A stretch of DNA of 64,000 bases from G965215055 sp965242685 (GTDB taxonomy: Bacteria > Pseudomonadota > Gammaproteobacteria > UBA4575), in assembly GCA_965242685.1 (NCBI GenBank), contig OZ251487.1, forward strand, positions 62,001 to 126,000, in the 5' to 3' direction. Below, piece after piece: positions 1-9,266 of this stretch. The notes under the pieces are model-generated. The model had not been told where the DNA came from. It saw only the letters and a program-made list of their open reading frames with translations, and did no database searches. The first letter of the stretch is position 1; every line of letters starts with the position of its first letter. The position numbers were made by a program, and so were the translations under genes.

Positions 1-969
1 GAACACGCCGACACGCCCGCCGCCCAACGTACCCGGATTGCGGAAGAAGAAGCTGCCTTCCACCTCTTTGGAGGCGTAGTTGCCGAAGGCGTAAATCTCC
101 TTGTTATCATCCAGTTCCACGCCGAGATTGAAAAAGGTTTTGAAGTCGTCATCCACGTCGGGGCTTCCCCAGTTTTGGGGCGTCGGATTTACGTTGTTGT
201 TGCCCGCCGCAATCAATCTCAGGGCATCGTCACGTGGCGAGGAACGGTCTGTTTCATCGGCTTTGCCGTACTCAAAACTGGCATTGAGGAATCCGCGGCT
301 GGTCAGCGGCAGGCCGATGTTGCCGGTCAGCATATAGACGTTCTCACTACTATTTTGTCCATATCGACCGTACTTCGCTTCAAGCATACCGCCTTGCGCG
401 TCATCCTTGAGGATAAAGTTCATCACCCCGGCGATGGCGTCCGACCCGTACTGTGCCGAAGCACCGTCACGCAGAATTTCCATGCGTTTCAAGGCAATCG
501 CGGGGATCACCGAGATGTCCGGCCCTTGCGCGCCTTTGGATGCATTGTTTCCAGAGTTCCAGTGGATCACCGAGGCGCGATGACGACGTTTGCCGTTCAC
601 CAGCACAAGAACGTGATCGGAAGGCAGCCCCCGCAGGTTCACGGGACGAACAAGCGTTGAGGCATCGGCGATAGATTGGGTGTTGACGTTGAACGAGGGC
701 ACGATATTGCGCACCAGGTCCGCCACGTCACTGGCGCCTTGACCGCGCAATTCTTCACTGTCAACGATGTCAATGGGCGCCGGAGATTCATGTACCGAGC
801 GCGTCTTAATGCGCGTGCCGGTTGAAATCACGTCAATTTGTCCTAGGCTTTCACCTTCTCCGTGTCCCTCCGCCAGCACCTGCGTGCCGTGGGCTATCAA
901 AAAGTACAAGAAGGCGCCGTGTACAAGGATGCGGCCGTAAGTTTTCATTTGCTTCATCTCGATCACCAT
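1..969 (-). CDS. TonB-dependent outer-membrane receptor, N-terminal part (cut by window edge)
   Basis: The frame is open from an ATG at 969 to the window edge (323 codons), so the C-terminal barrel is missing. AGGAG lies 7 nt before the ATG and supports this start. A hydrophobic signal segment (about residues 12-28) is followed by a TonB-box-like stretch (IDVIST) and a plug domain: LRGLPSDHVLVLVNGKR, then EILRDGASAQYGSDAIAGV, the usual plug signature before the barrel. Such receptors take up large or scarce ligands across the outer membrane using TonB energy. It is transcribed in the same direction as the ABC importer to its right, 168 bp beyond the last permease gene. That spacing suggests its own promoter, with a functional link to the importer likely. 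The ligand cannot be told from sequence. Confidence 0.9.
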   Translation of the reverse strand, partial: MVIEMKQMKTYGRILVHGAFLYFLIAHGTQVLAEGHGEGESLGQIDVISTGTRIKTRSVHESPAPIDIVDSEELRGQGASDVADLVRNIVPSFNVNTQSIADASTLVRPVNLRGLPSDHVLVLVNGKRRHRASVIHWNSGNNASKGAQGPDISVIPAIALKRMEILRDGASAQYGSDAIAGVMNFILKDDAQGGMLEAKYGRYGQNSSENVYMLTGNIGLPLTSRGFLNASFEYGKADETDRSSPRDDALRLIAAGNNNVNPTPQNWGSPDVDDDFKTFFNLGVELDDNKEIYAFGNYASKEVEGSFFFRNPGTLGGGRVGVF

Positions 970-1137
970 GTCTCAACTCCTGAAAATATATTCTCAAAAG
1001 ATTACTGAATACTCGGCATAAAAAGGACGCTCACTCATTCGTCGTGGATAAAAAATGATAAAACATCATAAGCCTAATTGGAAACACTCGGTTTAGAAAA
1101 ACTATGCACAACGTTAATTTGTTCGAAATGTCCGGTT

Positions 1138-2019
1138 TTATGCGGCACGTTCATTGCGTCTTCGCAGTAACTCCAGCGTCACCAGCAACAGCACCGACCA
1201 GACGATCAGCAGGGTTGCCACGGCCAAAATGGTGGGGCTGATCTGTTCGCGGATGCCCGAGAACATCTGCCAGGGGATCGTTCGTTGCTTGTACGAGCCG
1301 ACGAAAAGTACCACGACCACCTCGTCAAATGAGGCGACAAAAGCAAACAATGCACCGGAAATAATACCGGGCAGTGTAAGCGGCACGATGATTTTGCGTA
1401 ATACGAGAAAGGGCGAGGCGCCCAGATTCAGACCGGCACGTATGAGCGTGCGATCAAAGCCCACCAACGTCGCCGTAACCGTTATCACCACGAACGGCGT
1501 GCCCAGTACCGTATGCGCCAGTATTACCCCCGGCAGGGTGCCTTGCAGGCCGATGTCGGAATAAAAGAAGTACATGCCCGCCGCCGAGATAATGATCGGC
1601 ACGATCATCGGTGAAATCAGCAATGCCATGATGGTTGAACGAAATGGCATGGCGGGGTGAGAGAGACCAAGTGCCGCAAGACTCCCCAGTAAGGTTGAGA
1701 TAGCGGTGGCAAAAACTGCGATGATAATGCTGTTTTTGACTGCCCCTTGCCAGTTTGGATTGGTGAAAAAGTCCTCATACCACTTCAGTGAATACCCGGC
1801 CGGGTCCAGTCGCAGCATTTCGGGTGTAAAGGTAAAGAACGGCAGCTCATTGAAAGACAGCGGCACGATCACCAGGATGGGAAAGACCAAAAATAAAAAA
1901 ATGGTGATACACAGCCCGCGAAATATATAGTGCCATGCAATCTCGAAATTTGTTGCGTACGTCTTCCTGGTGTAGATCGAGTCGCTGGAATATAATCGTA
2001 TGCGCTTGGCGGTTGGCAT
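1138..2019 (-). CDS. ABC transporter permease, PotC/YdcV type
   Basis: An inner-membrane permease of 293 aa with about six membrane segments, the usual size for the PotC family. The ATPase-docking EAA loop is visible at about residues 195-220 (LGASPFLVLRKIIVPLTLPG). The N-terminus up to residue 28 is cytosolic and basic. The start ATG has GGGG 5 nt upstream and lies 2 nt after the stop of the other permease gene, so the two are translationally coupled. It would form the heterodimeric channel with the 2022-3296 product and be driven by the ATPase at 5686-6792. Family membership points to polyamines or related cationic small molecules, but the exact substrate is inferred. Confidence 0.9.
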   Translation of the reverse strand: MPTAKRIRLYSSDSIYTRKTYATNFEIAWHYIFRGLCITIFLFLVFPILVIVPLSFNELPFFTFTPEMLRLDPAGYSLKWYEDFFTNPNWQGAVKNSIIIAVFATAISTLLGSLAALGLSHPAMPFRSTIMALLISPMIVPIIISAAGMYFFYSDIGLQGTLPGVILAHTVLGTPFVVITVTATLVGFDRTLIRAGLNLGASPFLVLRKIIVPLTLPGIISGALFAFVASFDEVVVVLFVGSYKQRTIPWQMFSGIREQISPTILAVATLLIVWSVLLLVTLELLRRRNERAA

Positions 2020-2021
2020 GA

Positions 2022-3296
2022 CTACCCCATCTTTATGTTGTCTATGCCGACGATTTTGTTGTACAGCAGATACAGTATCAGCACTAGAATCAACAGCATT
2101 ACCCCCAGCGCGGCGGCAAGTCCCCAGTTGAGTGTCGAAGAAATATGCAGGGCGATACTGTTGGAGATAAAGCTACCCGAACTGCCGCCGACGAGTTCCG
2201 GCGTGATGTAATAACCGATGGCGAGGATAAATACCAGGATAGTGCCCGCACCGACGCCGGGTATGGTGTTGGGGAAATAGACCTTCCAGAAGGCGCGCAG
2301 CCGCGGCGCCCCCAGTGATTGTGCCGCACGCATGTAGCTGGCAGGTATGGTTTTCATCACGCTGTACATCGGTAATATCATAAAGGGCAGCAGGATGTGA
2401 ACCATGGCGATTATGGTACCCGTCGCATTATAGATCATGGTGAGCCGCCCTTCCTCCGTGATCAGGCCGATACCGACCAGCAAGTCGTTGATGACGCCCT
2501 TGTTCTGCAACAGCACGATCCACGAAGTCGTGCGTACCAGCAGCGAGGTCCAAAACGGTAGCAGCACCAGGATCAACAACATATTACTGTAACGTTGTGG
2601 CAGGCTGGAAATGAGATACGCAATAGGGAAGCCCAGCACCAGTGCGATCAGCGTAATCAGCAGGCACATGGTGAAAGTGCGTATAAAGAGGGGAACGTAA
2701 ACGCTTTTATCCGCCGCAATTTTCTTAATTTCACCGTCTGGCACGCGCGTCATGTCCAGTGCCCGTAGCAGGTACACGTCCGTATAGCGGCTGGAAAACA
2801 GTTGAATAGTTTGCCAGGTTTCGATCTTTCCCCATGCCTTGTGAATACCGATGAGTTCATCCTTGAAAGAGGTAATCTGTTCGAGTTTCAGTCTCTTTAT
2901 CTTGCGACCGGTTGATCGAAATACGCCGGACATGCCCGGGTAGTCGTAATTAAGCCGTTGTCCCAGCTTGGTGTGGGCACGTGCCTGAATAGCGGCCTGC
3001 ATGTCCTCGATAAATGCTTTGTAGACGGTCTCGGACGGCAGTTCATTGGCCTTTGCGTCCCAGCCTTGGAGAGCGACGACCGTCTTTGGCAGGATATCGG
3101 GGACGACATGGTTATCGACGCTGCGCGTCAGCATCGTGATTATGGGCATCACGAACGTAATGACGACGAACAGTAACAGCGGCCCCACCAGACCGAATGC
3201 GCGCACCTTTGACAGGAATTGGGAGCGCTTTAGGCTGACTTTCAACGGCGTACCGTCTTTCATCAACATTTCAGTGTTGACGGCGCCGGCGTTCAT
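2022..3296 (-). CDS. ABC transporter permease, PotB/YdcU type, with long periplasmic insert
   Basis: A 424-aa permease, well above the roughly 280-310 aa of classical PotB. TM1 is at about residues 33-55. Between it and TM2 (about 200-225) lies a hydrophilic stretch of some 140 residues, probably periplasmic. The remaining membrane segments and the EAA loop (AAQSLGAPRLRAFWKVYF, about residue 323 onward) are standard. AAGG 7 nt upstream supports the ATG at 3296. The gene follows the second binding-protein gene by 39 bp and precedes the PotC-type gene by 2 bp. The long insert could be an extra docking surface for the binding proteins. Long-loop permeases exist in this superfamily, so this is a subfamily trait, not an artefact. 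Confidence 0.88.
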   Translation of the reverse strand: MNAGAVNTEMLMKDGTPLKVSLKRSQFLSKVRAFGLVGPLLLFVVITFVMPIITMLTRSVDNHVVPDILPKTVVALQGWDAKANELPSETVYKAFIEDMQAAIQARAHTKLGQRLNYDYPGMSGVFRSTGRKIKRLKLEQITSFKDELIGIHKAWGKIETWQTIQLFSSRYTDVYLLRALDMTRVPDGEIKKIAADKSVYVPLFIRTFTMCLLITLIALVLGFPIAYLISSLPQRYSNMLLILVLLPFWTSLLVRTTSWIVLLQNKGVINDLLVGIGLITEEGRLTMIYNATGTIIAMVHILLPFMILPMYSVMKTIPASYMRAAQSLGAPRLRAFWKVYFPNTIPGVGAGTILVFILAIGYYITPELVGGSSGSFISNSIALHISSTLNWGLAAALGVMLLILVLILYLLYNKIVGIDNIKMG

Positions 3297-3335
3297 TCTT
3301 GTACCTTGTGGGATATCCGGTTCAAGAGTGACCCG

Positions 3336-4484
3336 CTACTTTAACAGCCAGGCCTGAAAACGATGGTCGAGATCATCGCGATTATCTGCCCACCACTCGT
3401 AGTTGTAGATGAGGGAACGTTTGGCATTGTCCGGGTGCGTAGGCATGTGGGGGGCCATATCGATACCGAGTTCCGCGTGTTTGCCGACTAAGGCCAGCGA
3501 AGAAGTACGAGTTGGACCATAAGAGATATATTTGCTCAGTTCGGCAAGACTTTGCGTATTGGTTGCCCATTTGACGAACCTCTTGATCTCGGCTAGATTC
3601 GGCGCACCTTTCGGGATAATCCAACCGCCGAAGTCAAGTATCTGCCAGTCCCACAACATGGCAACGGGTTGTTTTTCTTCTTCGATTACCGTAAACAGGC
3701 GGCCGTTATAGCCGGCACTGATGACCACTTCGCCGTCGGCGAGTAGTTGTGGCGGTTGTGCCCCTTGTGTCCACCAGATGACTTCATTCTTGATGGTGTC
3801 GAGTTTGGCAAACGCCCGTTTGATGCCTTCATCGGTGGCGAGCACGTCATAGATATCATCCGCCGCCACGCCGTCGCACAACAACGCCCACTCAAAGTTG
3901 TTGAGGGGGCGTTTTTCAAGGCCTCGTTTGCCCGGTATCTTTTCAAGATCAAACACGTCGCACAAGCCTTGCGGGGGTTGTTTCACCAAGTCGGTACGAT
4001 AGGCGAAGGTCGCCGAATACGTGGTATTCGGAAGCAGGCATTCCGATGCCAGGTATTCTCCAAAGTCTTGAGTCGCCGGCGTCCCGTCGGGGGTTGCCGC
4101 CAAGTCTTGATCCGGGTCAATGACTTCCGCCAGGCCTTCGTCGCACAGCCGCACCGCATCCGCAACCACCGTATCAACCAGGTCCCAGGTGACTTGCCCG
4201 ACTTCGTTTTGTGCGCGTAGCTTGGCTACGGACTCGGAACCGGAATCATCGACAATGATCTTGATGTTTGGGTTGGCGGCCATATAGGGGTCGAAATGCG
4301 CTTTTTGTTGGGCCGCCGAGTAGGAGCCGCCCCACGAGACGATGAGGAGTTCCGTCGTCTCGGCGTGTACCGATAACGACGAGCCGATACTCGCCGTTAC
4401 CAATATCATGCCGAACAAGGTTGGCACGGGCGCCCTCACTGCCGGATAACGGTACTTGTCTGGTTTGAGTGTCGCGCCCACCAT
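3336..4484 (-). CDS. Extracellular solute-binding protein, PotD/PotF-like (copy 2)
   Basis: A 382-aa periplasmic binding protein. The N-terminus carries a basic stretch and a hydrophobic segment ending near VHAE, consistent with a Sec signal peptide. Mature features are TELLIVSWGGSYSAAQQ at the start of lobe 1, YNGRLFTVIEEEKQPVAMLW and WIIPKGAPN. The last two correspond to the ligand-pocket and hinge regions of spermidine/putrescine-type proteins. It is a clear paralogue of the neighbour at 4509-5639, colinear over the whole length with long identical blocks, and lies 24 bp downstream of it in the same operon. The putative ribosome site (AGGGG) is only about 2 nt from the ATG, so a slightly downstream start is possible. 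Confidence 0.88.
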   Translation of the reverse strand: MVGATLKPDKYRYPAVRAPVPTLFGMILVTASIGSSLSVHAETTELLIVSWGGSYSAAQQKAHFDPYMAANPNIKIIVDDSGSESVAKLRAQNEVGQVTWDLVDTVVADAVRLCDEGLAEVIDPDQDLAATPDGTPATQDFGEYLASECLLPNTTYSATFAYRTDLVKQPPQGLCDVFDLEKIPGKRGLEKRPLNNFEWALLCDGVAADDIYDVLATDEGIKRAFAKLDTIKNEVIWWTQGAQPPQLLADGEVVISAGYNGRLFTVIEEEKQPVAMLWDWQILDFGGWIIPKGAPNLAEIKRFVKWATNTQSLAELSKYISYGPTRTSSLALVGKHAELGIDMAPHMPTHPDNAKRSLIYNYEWWADNRDDLDHRFQAWLLK

Positions 4485-4508
4485 ATCCCCTGAATGTTTC
4501 TGCCGTGA

Positions 4509-5639
4509 TTACTTCAACAACCAGGCCTGAAAGCGTTGATTCAAATCGTCGAGGTTGTCCGCCCAGAACTCATAGTTATAAACGAGAGAACGTTTGGCAT
4601 TGTCCGGGTGCGTAGGCATGTGTGGTGACATGTCGATACCGAGTTCCGCGTGCATACCCACCAGCGACAAGGCCGATGCGCGCGTCGGGCCATAGGAGAT
4701 ATACTTGGCCAGGTCGGCCAGAGATTGTGCCTCCGTCACCCACCTAATGAATTTTTTGGCTTCATCCAGGTTAGGGGCGCCTTTTGGAATGACCCAGCCT
4801 CCAACGTCCAGTACCTGCCAGTCCCACAGCATGGCAATGGGTTGTTTTTCCTTTTCGATAACGTCAAACAGACGGCCATTCCAACCGGAAGAAATGACTA
4901 CCTCACCGTCGGCGAGCAGTTGTGCCGGTTGTGCCCCTTGTGTCCACCAGATGACTTCACTCTTGATGGTGTCGAGTTTGGCAAATGCTTGTTTGATGCC
5001 TTCATCGGTGGCAAGCACGTCATAGATATCATCCGCCGCCACGCCGTCGCACAACAACGCCCACTCAAGGTTATTCAGCGGACGCTTTTCCAGCGAACGC
5101 TTACCCGGTACCTTTTCAAGGTCGAATATATCGCACAATTCCGCCGGCTTTTGTTCCAAATCGGTGCGATAGGCGAAGGCCGTTGAATAGGTAAGTTGCG
5201 GGATAAAGCATTCCGACAAGAGATAGCCTTCAAAGTCTTTTGACGCCGGCGTGCCATCGGGTGCCGGTGCCAGGTCTTCATCCGGGTTGATGACTTCCAA
5301 CAGCCCGTCGTCACACATGAGCACCGCCTTATCTATGGTGGCGTCAATCACGTCCCAGGTTACCTTGCCGGTTTCATTTTGTGCGCGCAGCTTGGCTAAC
5401 GACTCGGTACCGGACTCATCATTCATAATCTTGACGTTTGGATTTGCCGCCATATAGGGGTCAAAGTGCGATTTTTGCTGGGCGGTTTCATAGGCCCCGC
5501 CCCACGTGACGATGACGAGTTCGGTAGTATCGGCGGAGTGCACCGGAGTAAATGCGGCAAAACCCGCCGCTGCCAATGCCATACCTGCCAGCATAGCGAT
5601 ACGCGCTCTGAAGCAGGTTTTTATTGCTGTAAATATCAT
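4509..5639 (-). CDS. Extracellular solute-binding protein, PotD/PotF-like (copy 1)
   Basis: A 376-aa periplasmic binding protein with a strong Shine-Dalgarno (GGAG, 7 nt spacing) and a signal peptide (MLAGMALAAAGFAAF, cleavage near VHSAD). It shares nearly every block with copy 2, including the C-terminal AKYISYGPTRASAL and RFQAWLLK. The differences cluster in the signal peptide and at scattered surface positions. Tandem binding proteins serving one permease pair usually widen or split substrate specificity. It follows the ATPase gene by 46 bp. The family binds polyamines and similar cationic compounds, but aspartate and tryptophan ligands of PotD were not checked residue by residue. Confidence 0.9.
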   Translation of the reverse strand: MIFTAIKTCFRARIAMLAGMALAAAGFAAFTPVHSADTTELVIVTWGGAYETAQQKSHFDPYMAANPNVKIMNDESGTESLAKLRAQNETGKVTWDVIDATIDKAVLMCDDGLLEVINPDEDLAPAPDGTPASKDFEGYLLSECFIPQLTYSTAFAYRTDLEQKPAELCDIFDLEKVPGKRSLEKRPLNNLEWALLCDGVAADDIYDVLATDEGIKQAFAKLDTIKSEVIWWTQGAQPAQLLADGEVVISSGWNGRLFDVIEKEKQPIAMLWDWQVLDVGGWVIPKGAPNLDEAKKFIRWVTEAQSLADLAKYISYGPTRASALSLVGMHAELGIDMSPHMPTHPDNAKRSLVYNYEFWADNLDDLNQRFQAWLLK

Positions 5640-5685
5640 GGTATGTCTCCTTCAGTTTTCAAGGTATAACGTATAAAAATAATTG

Positions 5686-6792
5686 TTAGGCGTTTGGATC
5701 AAAGTCCAGGGCACGACAATCATCAGACCTCCATCCGAGGGTAACGGCCTCGCCGGTGCCGGGAAAACCCGTAAGTTCACAATTCGCAACTTTTACAATA
5801 AAGTCGTCGTGATCGACGATCTGCAACCGGATACGGATGTGATCGCCAAGATACATGATTTCTTCCACCCTTGCAGGGAGGCGGGTGTCATATTCCGCGT
5901 TTTCGGCGGGGTTGATTGCAACTCTCTCCGGGCGTAGTGACAGCGTAGTCTTTTCACCTACTTCGGAAACGTTGACGCATATCGCCTTGAGCGACACGTC
6001 ATCCGTGACGGTCACTTTGCAATACTTTCCGTCAATGGAGTCAATGGTGCCGTGCAGGCGATTATTTTCACCGATAAACCCTGCGACAAAGGCATTTGCA
6101 GGGCGTTCATAAAGTTCATCCGGGGTTGCCAGTTGTTGTGCGATACCGTTATTAAAGACCACGATTCGGTCCGACATGGTAAGTGCTTCGGACTGATCGT
6201 GCGTCACGTAGACCACTGTCACCCCTAGGTTTTCGTGGATGTGCTTGATCTCGTACTGCATCTGTTCGCGCAATTTCTTGTCAAGTGCGCCCAGCGGTTC
6301 ATCCATCAGCACCAGTTTCGGGTCAAACACCAGCGCGCGCGCCACCGCCACCCGCTGTTGCTGTCCCCCCGACAGTTGTGCCGGACGCCGTTCACCGAAG
6401 CCGCTTAGTTGCACCATGTCAAGCGCCCGGTCAACGCGCGTTTCAATTTCCGCCTTACTCATTGAGCGTACCTGGAGCGGGAAGGCCAGATTTTCCTTGA
6501 CAGTCATATGGGGAAACAGGGCGTAACTCTGAAACACCATGCCGATCCCGCGCTTGTGGGGCGCCACGTTGTTGATGAGTTGCCCATCCAGCATGATCTT
6601 GCCGTCTGTCGCCGGTTCAAAGCCGGCCAGCATCATCAGGCAGGTGCTTTTGCCGGACCCGGATGGCCCGAGCATGGTCAGAAACTCGCCGCGCGCGATA
6701 TCCAGGTTAAAGTCTCTGACGATCAGGGTCTCGCCATCGTAGCTTTTTTGTACCCCGACAAAACTCACCAGTGGGCTATTTTTCTCGGCCAT
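5686..6792 (-). CDS. ABC transporter ATP-binding protein, PotA type
   Basis: The ATPase of the importer, about 368 aa. Walker A GPSGSGKST (about residue 42), Q-loop FQSYALFPH, signature LSGGQQQRVAVARAL, Walker B LVLMDEPLGALD and switch His YVTHDQSEAL are all intact. A C-terminal TOBE-type domain runs from about residue 285. The reading frame can be extended to a TTG at 6801, but AAGGA sits 9 nt before the ATG at 6792, so I prefer that start. The gene is first of the ATPase-SBP-SBP-permease-permease group and lies 80 bp behind the TonB-dependent receptor gene. Confidence 0.93.
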   Translation of the reverse strand: MAEKNSPLVSFVGVQKSYDGETLIVRDFNLDIARGEFLTMLGPSGSGKSTCLMMLAGFEPATDGKIMLDGQLINNVAPHKRGIGMVFQSYALFPHMTVKENLAFPLQVRSMSKAEIETRVDRALDMVQLSGFGERRPAQLSGGQQQRVAVARALVFDPKLVLMDEPLGALDKKLREQMQYEIKHIHENLGVTVVYVTHDQSEALTMSDRIVVFNNGIAQQLATPDELYERPANAFVAGFIGENNRLHGTIDSIDGKYCKVTVTDDVSLKAICVNVSEVGEKTTLSLRPERVAINPAENAEYDTRLPARVEEIMYLGDHIRIRLQIVDHDDFIVKVANCELTGFPGTGEAVTLGWRSDDCRALDFDPNA

Positions 6793-6872
6793 ATATGTCA
6801 ATCCTTTATCGGGGTTTCAGTCGGTGAGCGGGAGTCAAAGTTCGGCGGCTGCATCTTTTTCAGAGAATCTTT

Positions 6873-9185
6873 TTAGAGAAAGGAGTAGGTGATCTGAATG
6901 CCATAGTATCGCCCTTTGTTAAGTGGTGCAAACGTACCGCCGAGTGGTACAAGGCCACCTATGTTTCCGGGCAGCTGCGTGTCGCCGCCGTGCTTGACGT
7001 CATTCAGCAGATTCTTTCCGTACAGCGACCATACCCAGTGACCGTCTCCGGAGTGAAAATCAAGGCCGGCGTTCAGCATTTCATGTCGTCCGATGACGCC
7101 GCGGTTGTTGTCGGTAAACGCGGACTCATCCCGAAAGGCGTAATTCAGGTGTGATACAAGGCGCCCTCGACCACCCGGCGTCATTCTGTGGTTCAGTCCG
7201 ATGCTGTAGGTCCAGTCGGCAGCGCGCGGGATATCCAGGTCCTTGTCTTTACCGTCAATGTTGCCGTCGCCGTTGAGATCAAACTCTACGTGCGTGTAAT
7301 CTGCATCCAACCAACCCACCGAGGCGAGTAGCAATAGGTTTTCCGTCAAGTTGAAGGTAGCTTCCAGCTCTACGCCGAAGATATCGGCGTCGGCGGTATT
7401 TCTTACCAATTGCACCACGCCGGTATCCCGGCTTGGCAAATTGACTTCTCGCTGCATGTCGTCAACTTGATTAAAGAATACGGCACCATTTAGGCGCCCG
7501 CCCTCGAAGTCGGATTTGAAACCGATCTCAAAACTGTCGATGGTTTCCTCGTCAAAGGCCTCGGGCGTGTGTTCCGGCGAGGTGTTGCGAAGGTTGTAAC
7601 CGCCGGATCGGAAGCCGCGCGTCCAGTGGCCGTACACGAAGGCATCGTCGGACAACCGGTAGGAAAGCCCTAGCTTGGGTGCCCAGCTTTCCCAGTCTTC
7701 ATCGTCACGAAAATCGAAAGGGCAGGTATTGTCAAGCACGTTACAGGCACGATTAACGTTTCTGGTAAGCGAGGCGATATCCGCCTCTTTCTCCTCGTAG
7801 GTGTAGCGCAGGCCGGCCATCAGTGTCAATGTGTCGCTGATGTCATAATCAAGTGTCGCAAATGCACCGTAGGTTTCCACTTCGTAATCGCCACCGCCGT
7901 CCTGTGTACTTGCCGGTCTTCTCCCTCCCGTGAGTACGCCCAAAAACTCGCGCCGTTCGTGATAATTGATCTCGTTGTTGAAATAATAAACGCCTGTAGT
8001 CACGTTGGCGCGAGGTGAAAGCCATCCGTTATAGCGCAACTCATTGCTGAATTGTTCGGCGTTGTTCCAGGCGTTGACGTGGAACAGCCATGTGGGCTGG
8101 GCGTCAATATCGGAACCGAATCGTCCCTCATAGTCACGCCAGCCGAAGATATTGGTGATGGTGCCATCGCCGAAGCCGACATCCACGTTCAGTTCGGCAC
8201 TGAAGAAATCGGTTTCATTATCGTGAAATCCCGGCTCATCAATCGAAAAATCATGGTCGTGACGACTGAAATTGACGTTCGCACCGGGGACGCCCGCCCC
8301 GTTGGTGTGAGCTTGCGCGGCAGGGCCGTCTCCTTTCATTTCCGAGCGTTCGTAGCGTAGCGTCAACTCGGTATATTCATCGGGTTTCCACACCAGCATC
8401 GGACGCATCATTTTCTGTTCCGCCTCACCAAAGTCATGGCCGTCAAACTTGTTTTCGAACCAACCCTGGTCATCGTTATAGTAGACGCTTATTCTGGCGG
8501 CCAGTTTATCATTGAGCGGCCCTCCCAGGTTGCCCATCAGATAACGGTTATAGCCGCCGTCTTTGCCCCGGTCGACAGCGGTGCGAAGTTTGGCCTCAAA
8601 ATACTCGCCGGGTTTATTGGTATTGAGCAGTATCGCGCCGCCTATTACGTTGCGCCCGAACAAGGTTCCCTGCGGGCCGCGCAATACTTCCACGCTGGCC
8701 AGATCAAATGTATCGAAAATAATGCCGTTGTTGATACCCATGTAAATGCCGTCAACGAAAACACCGACGGTGGGGTCAATAGAGGGGATCGAGCTGTTGA
8801 TCCCCAGGCCACGAATGGAAAAGTTGGCAATGCCGCGAGACGTACCGATATCATCAAGCGTCACGTTGGGCATCCCTACCGCCAGGTCCGTTAGATTGCG
8901 TACCTTCAATGCGTCAATTTTTTCAGTATTGTATGCCGTTATCGATAGGGGAACGTCCTGTACGACTTCCTTGCGTTTGCGTGCCGTAACCACCACGTCT
9001 TCAAGCAGCGTGCGCACCTTGTTTTCTTGCGGAATCTCCTGGGCACCGAGCGGCGTACACGTGACGATCACAAGCCCGGCGACACCCAACAACAGCATCT
9101 TGCGGGGGTTTAAATATCTTTCTTTCCCCGCGGAGCATCGTCGGGGCGGCCGGGTGTACATTTTTAAAGGCCTTGTCGGTACCAT
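6873..9185 (-). CDS. TonB-dependent outer-membrane receptor
   Basis: A complete receptor of up to 770 aa. A signal peptide (MLLLGVAGLVIVTCTPLGAQ) begins at residue 30 of the longest frame, so the true start may be the ATG at 9098 or the one at codon 9. It is followed by a TonB box (LEDVVVTARKR), a plug domain (SIRGLGINSS, EVLRGPQGTLFGRNVIGG) and a long barrel ending in an aromatic-rich strand with terminal Phe-Leu. The plug resembles the iron-complex/vitamin and organic-ligand receptor group common in aquatic bacteria. It is upstream of, and codirectional with, the polyamine-type ABC importer, so it may deliver the substrate to the periplasm. No Fur-box-like palindrome is visible upstream, which argues weakly against plain iron control. 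Confidence 0.92.
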   Translation of the reverse strand: MVPTRPLKMYTRPPRRCSAGKERYLNPRKMLLLGVAGLVIVTCTPLGAQEIPQENKVRTLLEDVVVTARKRKEVVQDVPLSITAYNTEKIDALKVRNLTDLAVGMPNVTLDDIGTSRGIANFSIRGLGINSSIPSIDPTVGVFVDGIYMGINNGIIFDTFDLASVEVLRGPQGTLFGRNVIGGAILLNTNKPGEYFEAKLRTAVDRGKDGGYNRYLMGNLGGPLNDKLAARISVYYNDDQGWFENKFDGHDFGEAEQKMMRPMLVWKPDEYTELTLRYERSEMKGDGPAAQAHTNGAGVPGANVNFSRHDHDFSIDEPGFHDNETDFFSAELNVDVGFGDGTITNIFGWRDYEGRFGSDIDAQPTWLFHVNAWNNAEQFSNELRYNGWLSPRANVTTGVYYFNNEINYHERREFLGVLTGGRRPASTQDGGGDYEVETYGAFATLDYDISDTLTLMAGLRYTYEEKEADIASLTRNVNRACNVLDNTCPFDFRDDEDWESWAPKLGLSYRLSDDAFVYGHWTRGFRSGGYNLRNTSPEHTPEAFDEETIDSFEIGFKSDFEGGRLNGAVFFNQVDDMQREVNLPSRDTGVVQLVRNTADADIFGVELEATFNLTENLLLLASVGWLDADYTHVEFDLNGDGNIDGKDKDLDIPRAADWTYSIGLNHRMTPGGRGRLVSHLNYAFRDESAFTDNNRGVIGRHEMLNAGLDFHSGDGHWVWSLYGKNLLNDVKHGGDTQLPGNIGGLVPLGGTFAPLNKGRYYGIQITYSFL

Positions 9186-9266
9186 ATAATGTTTTTTTAG
9201 TGCAAGTCTTAAACGGGTCCTGCTGGTAAAGGGTAGGATAACACTTTTACAGCAGTGGGGCAGCAG

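Noticed and set aside
1055..1069. ATGAT-n5-ATCAT inverted repeat as an operator of the left TonB receptor
   Set aside because: Arms of only 5 bp in AT-rich DNA are expected by chance, and no second copy or known consensus was found.
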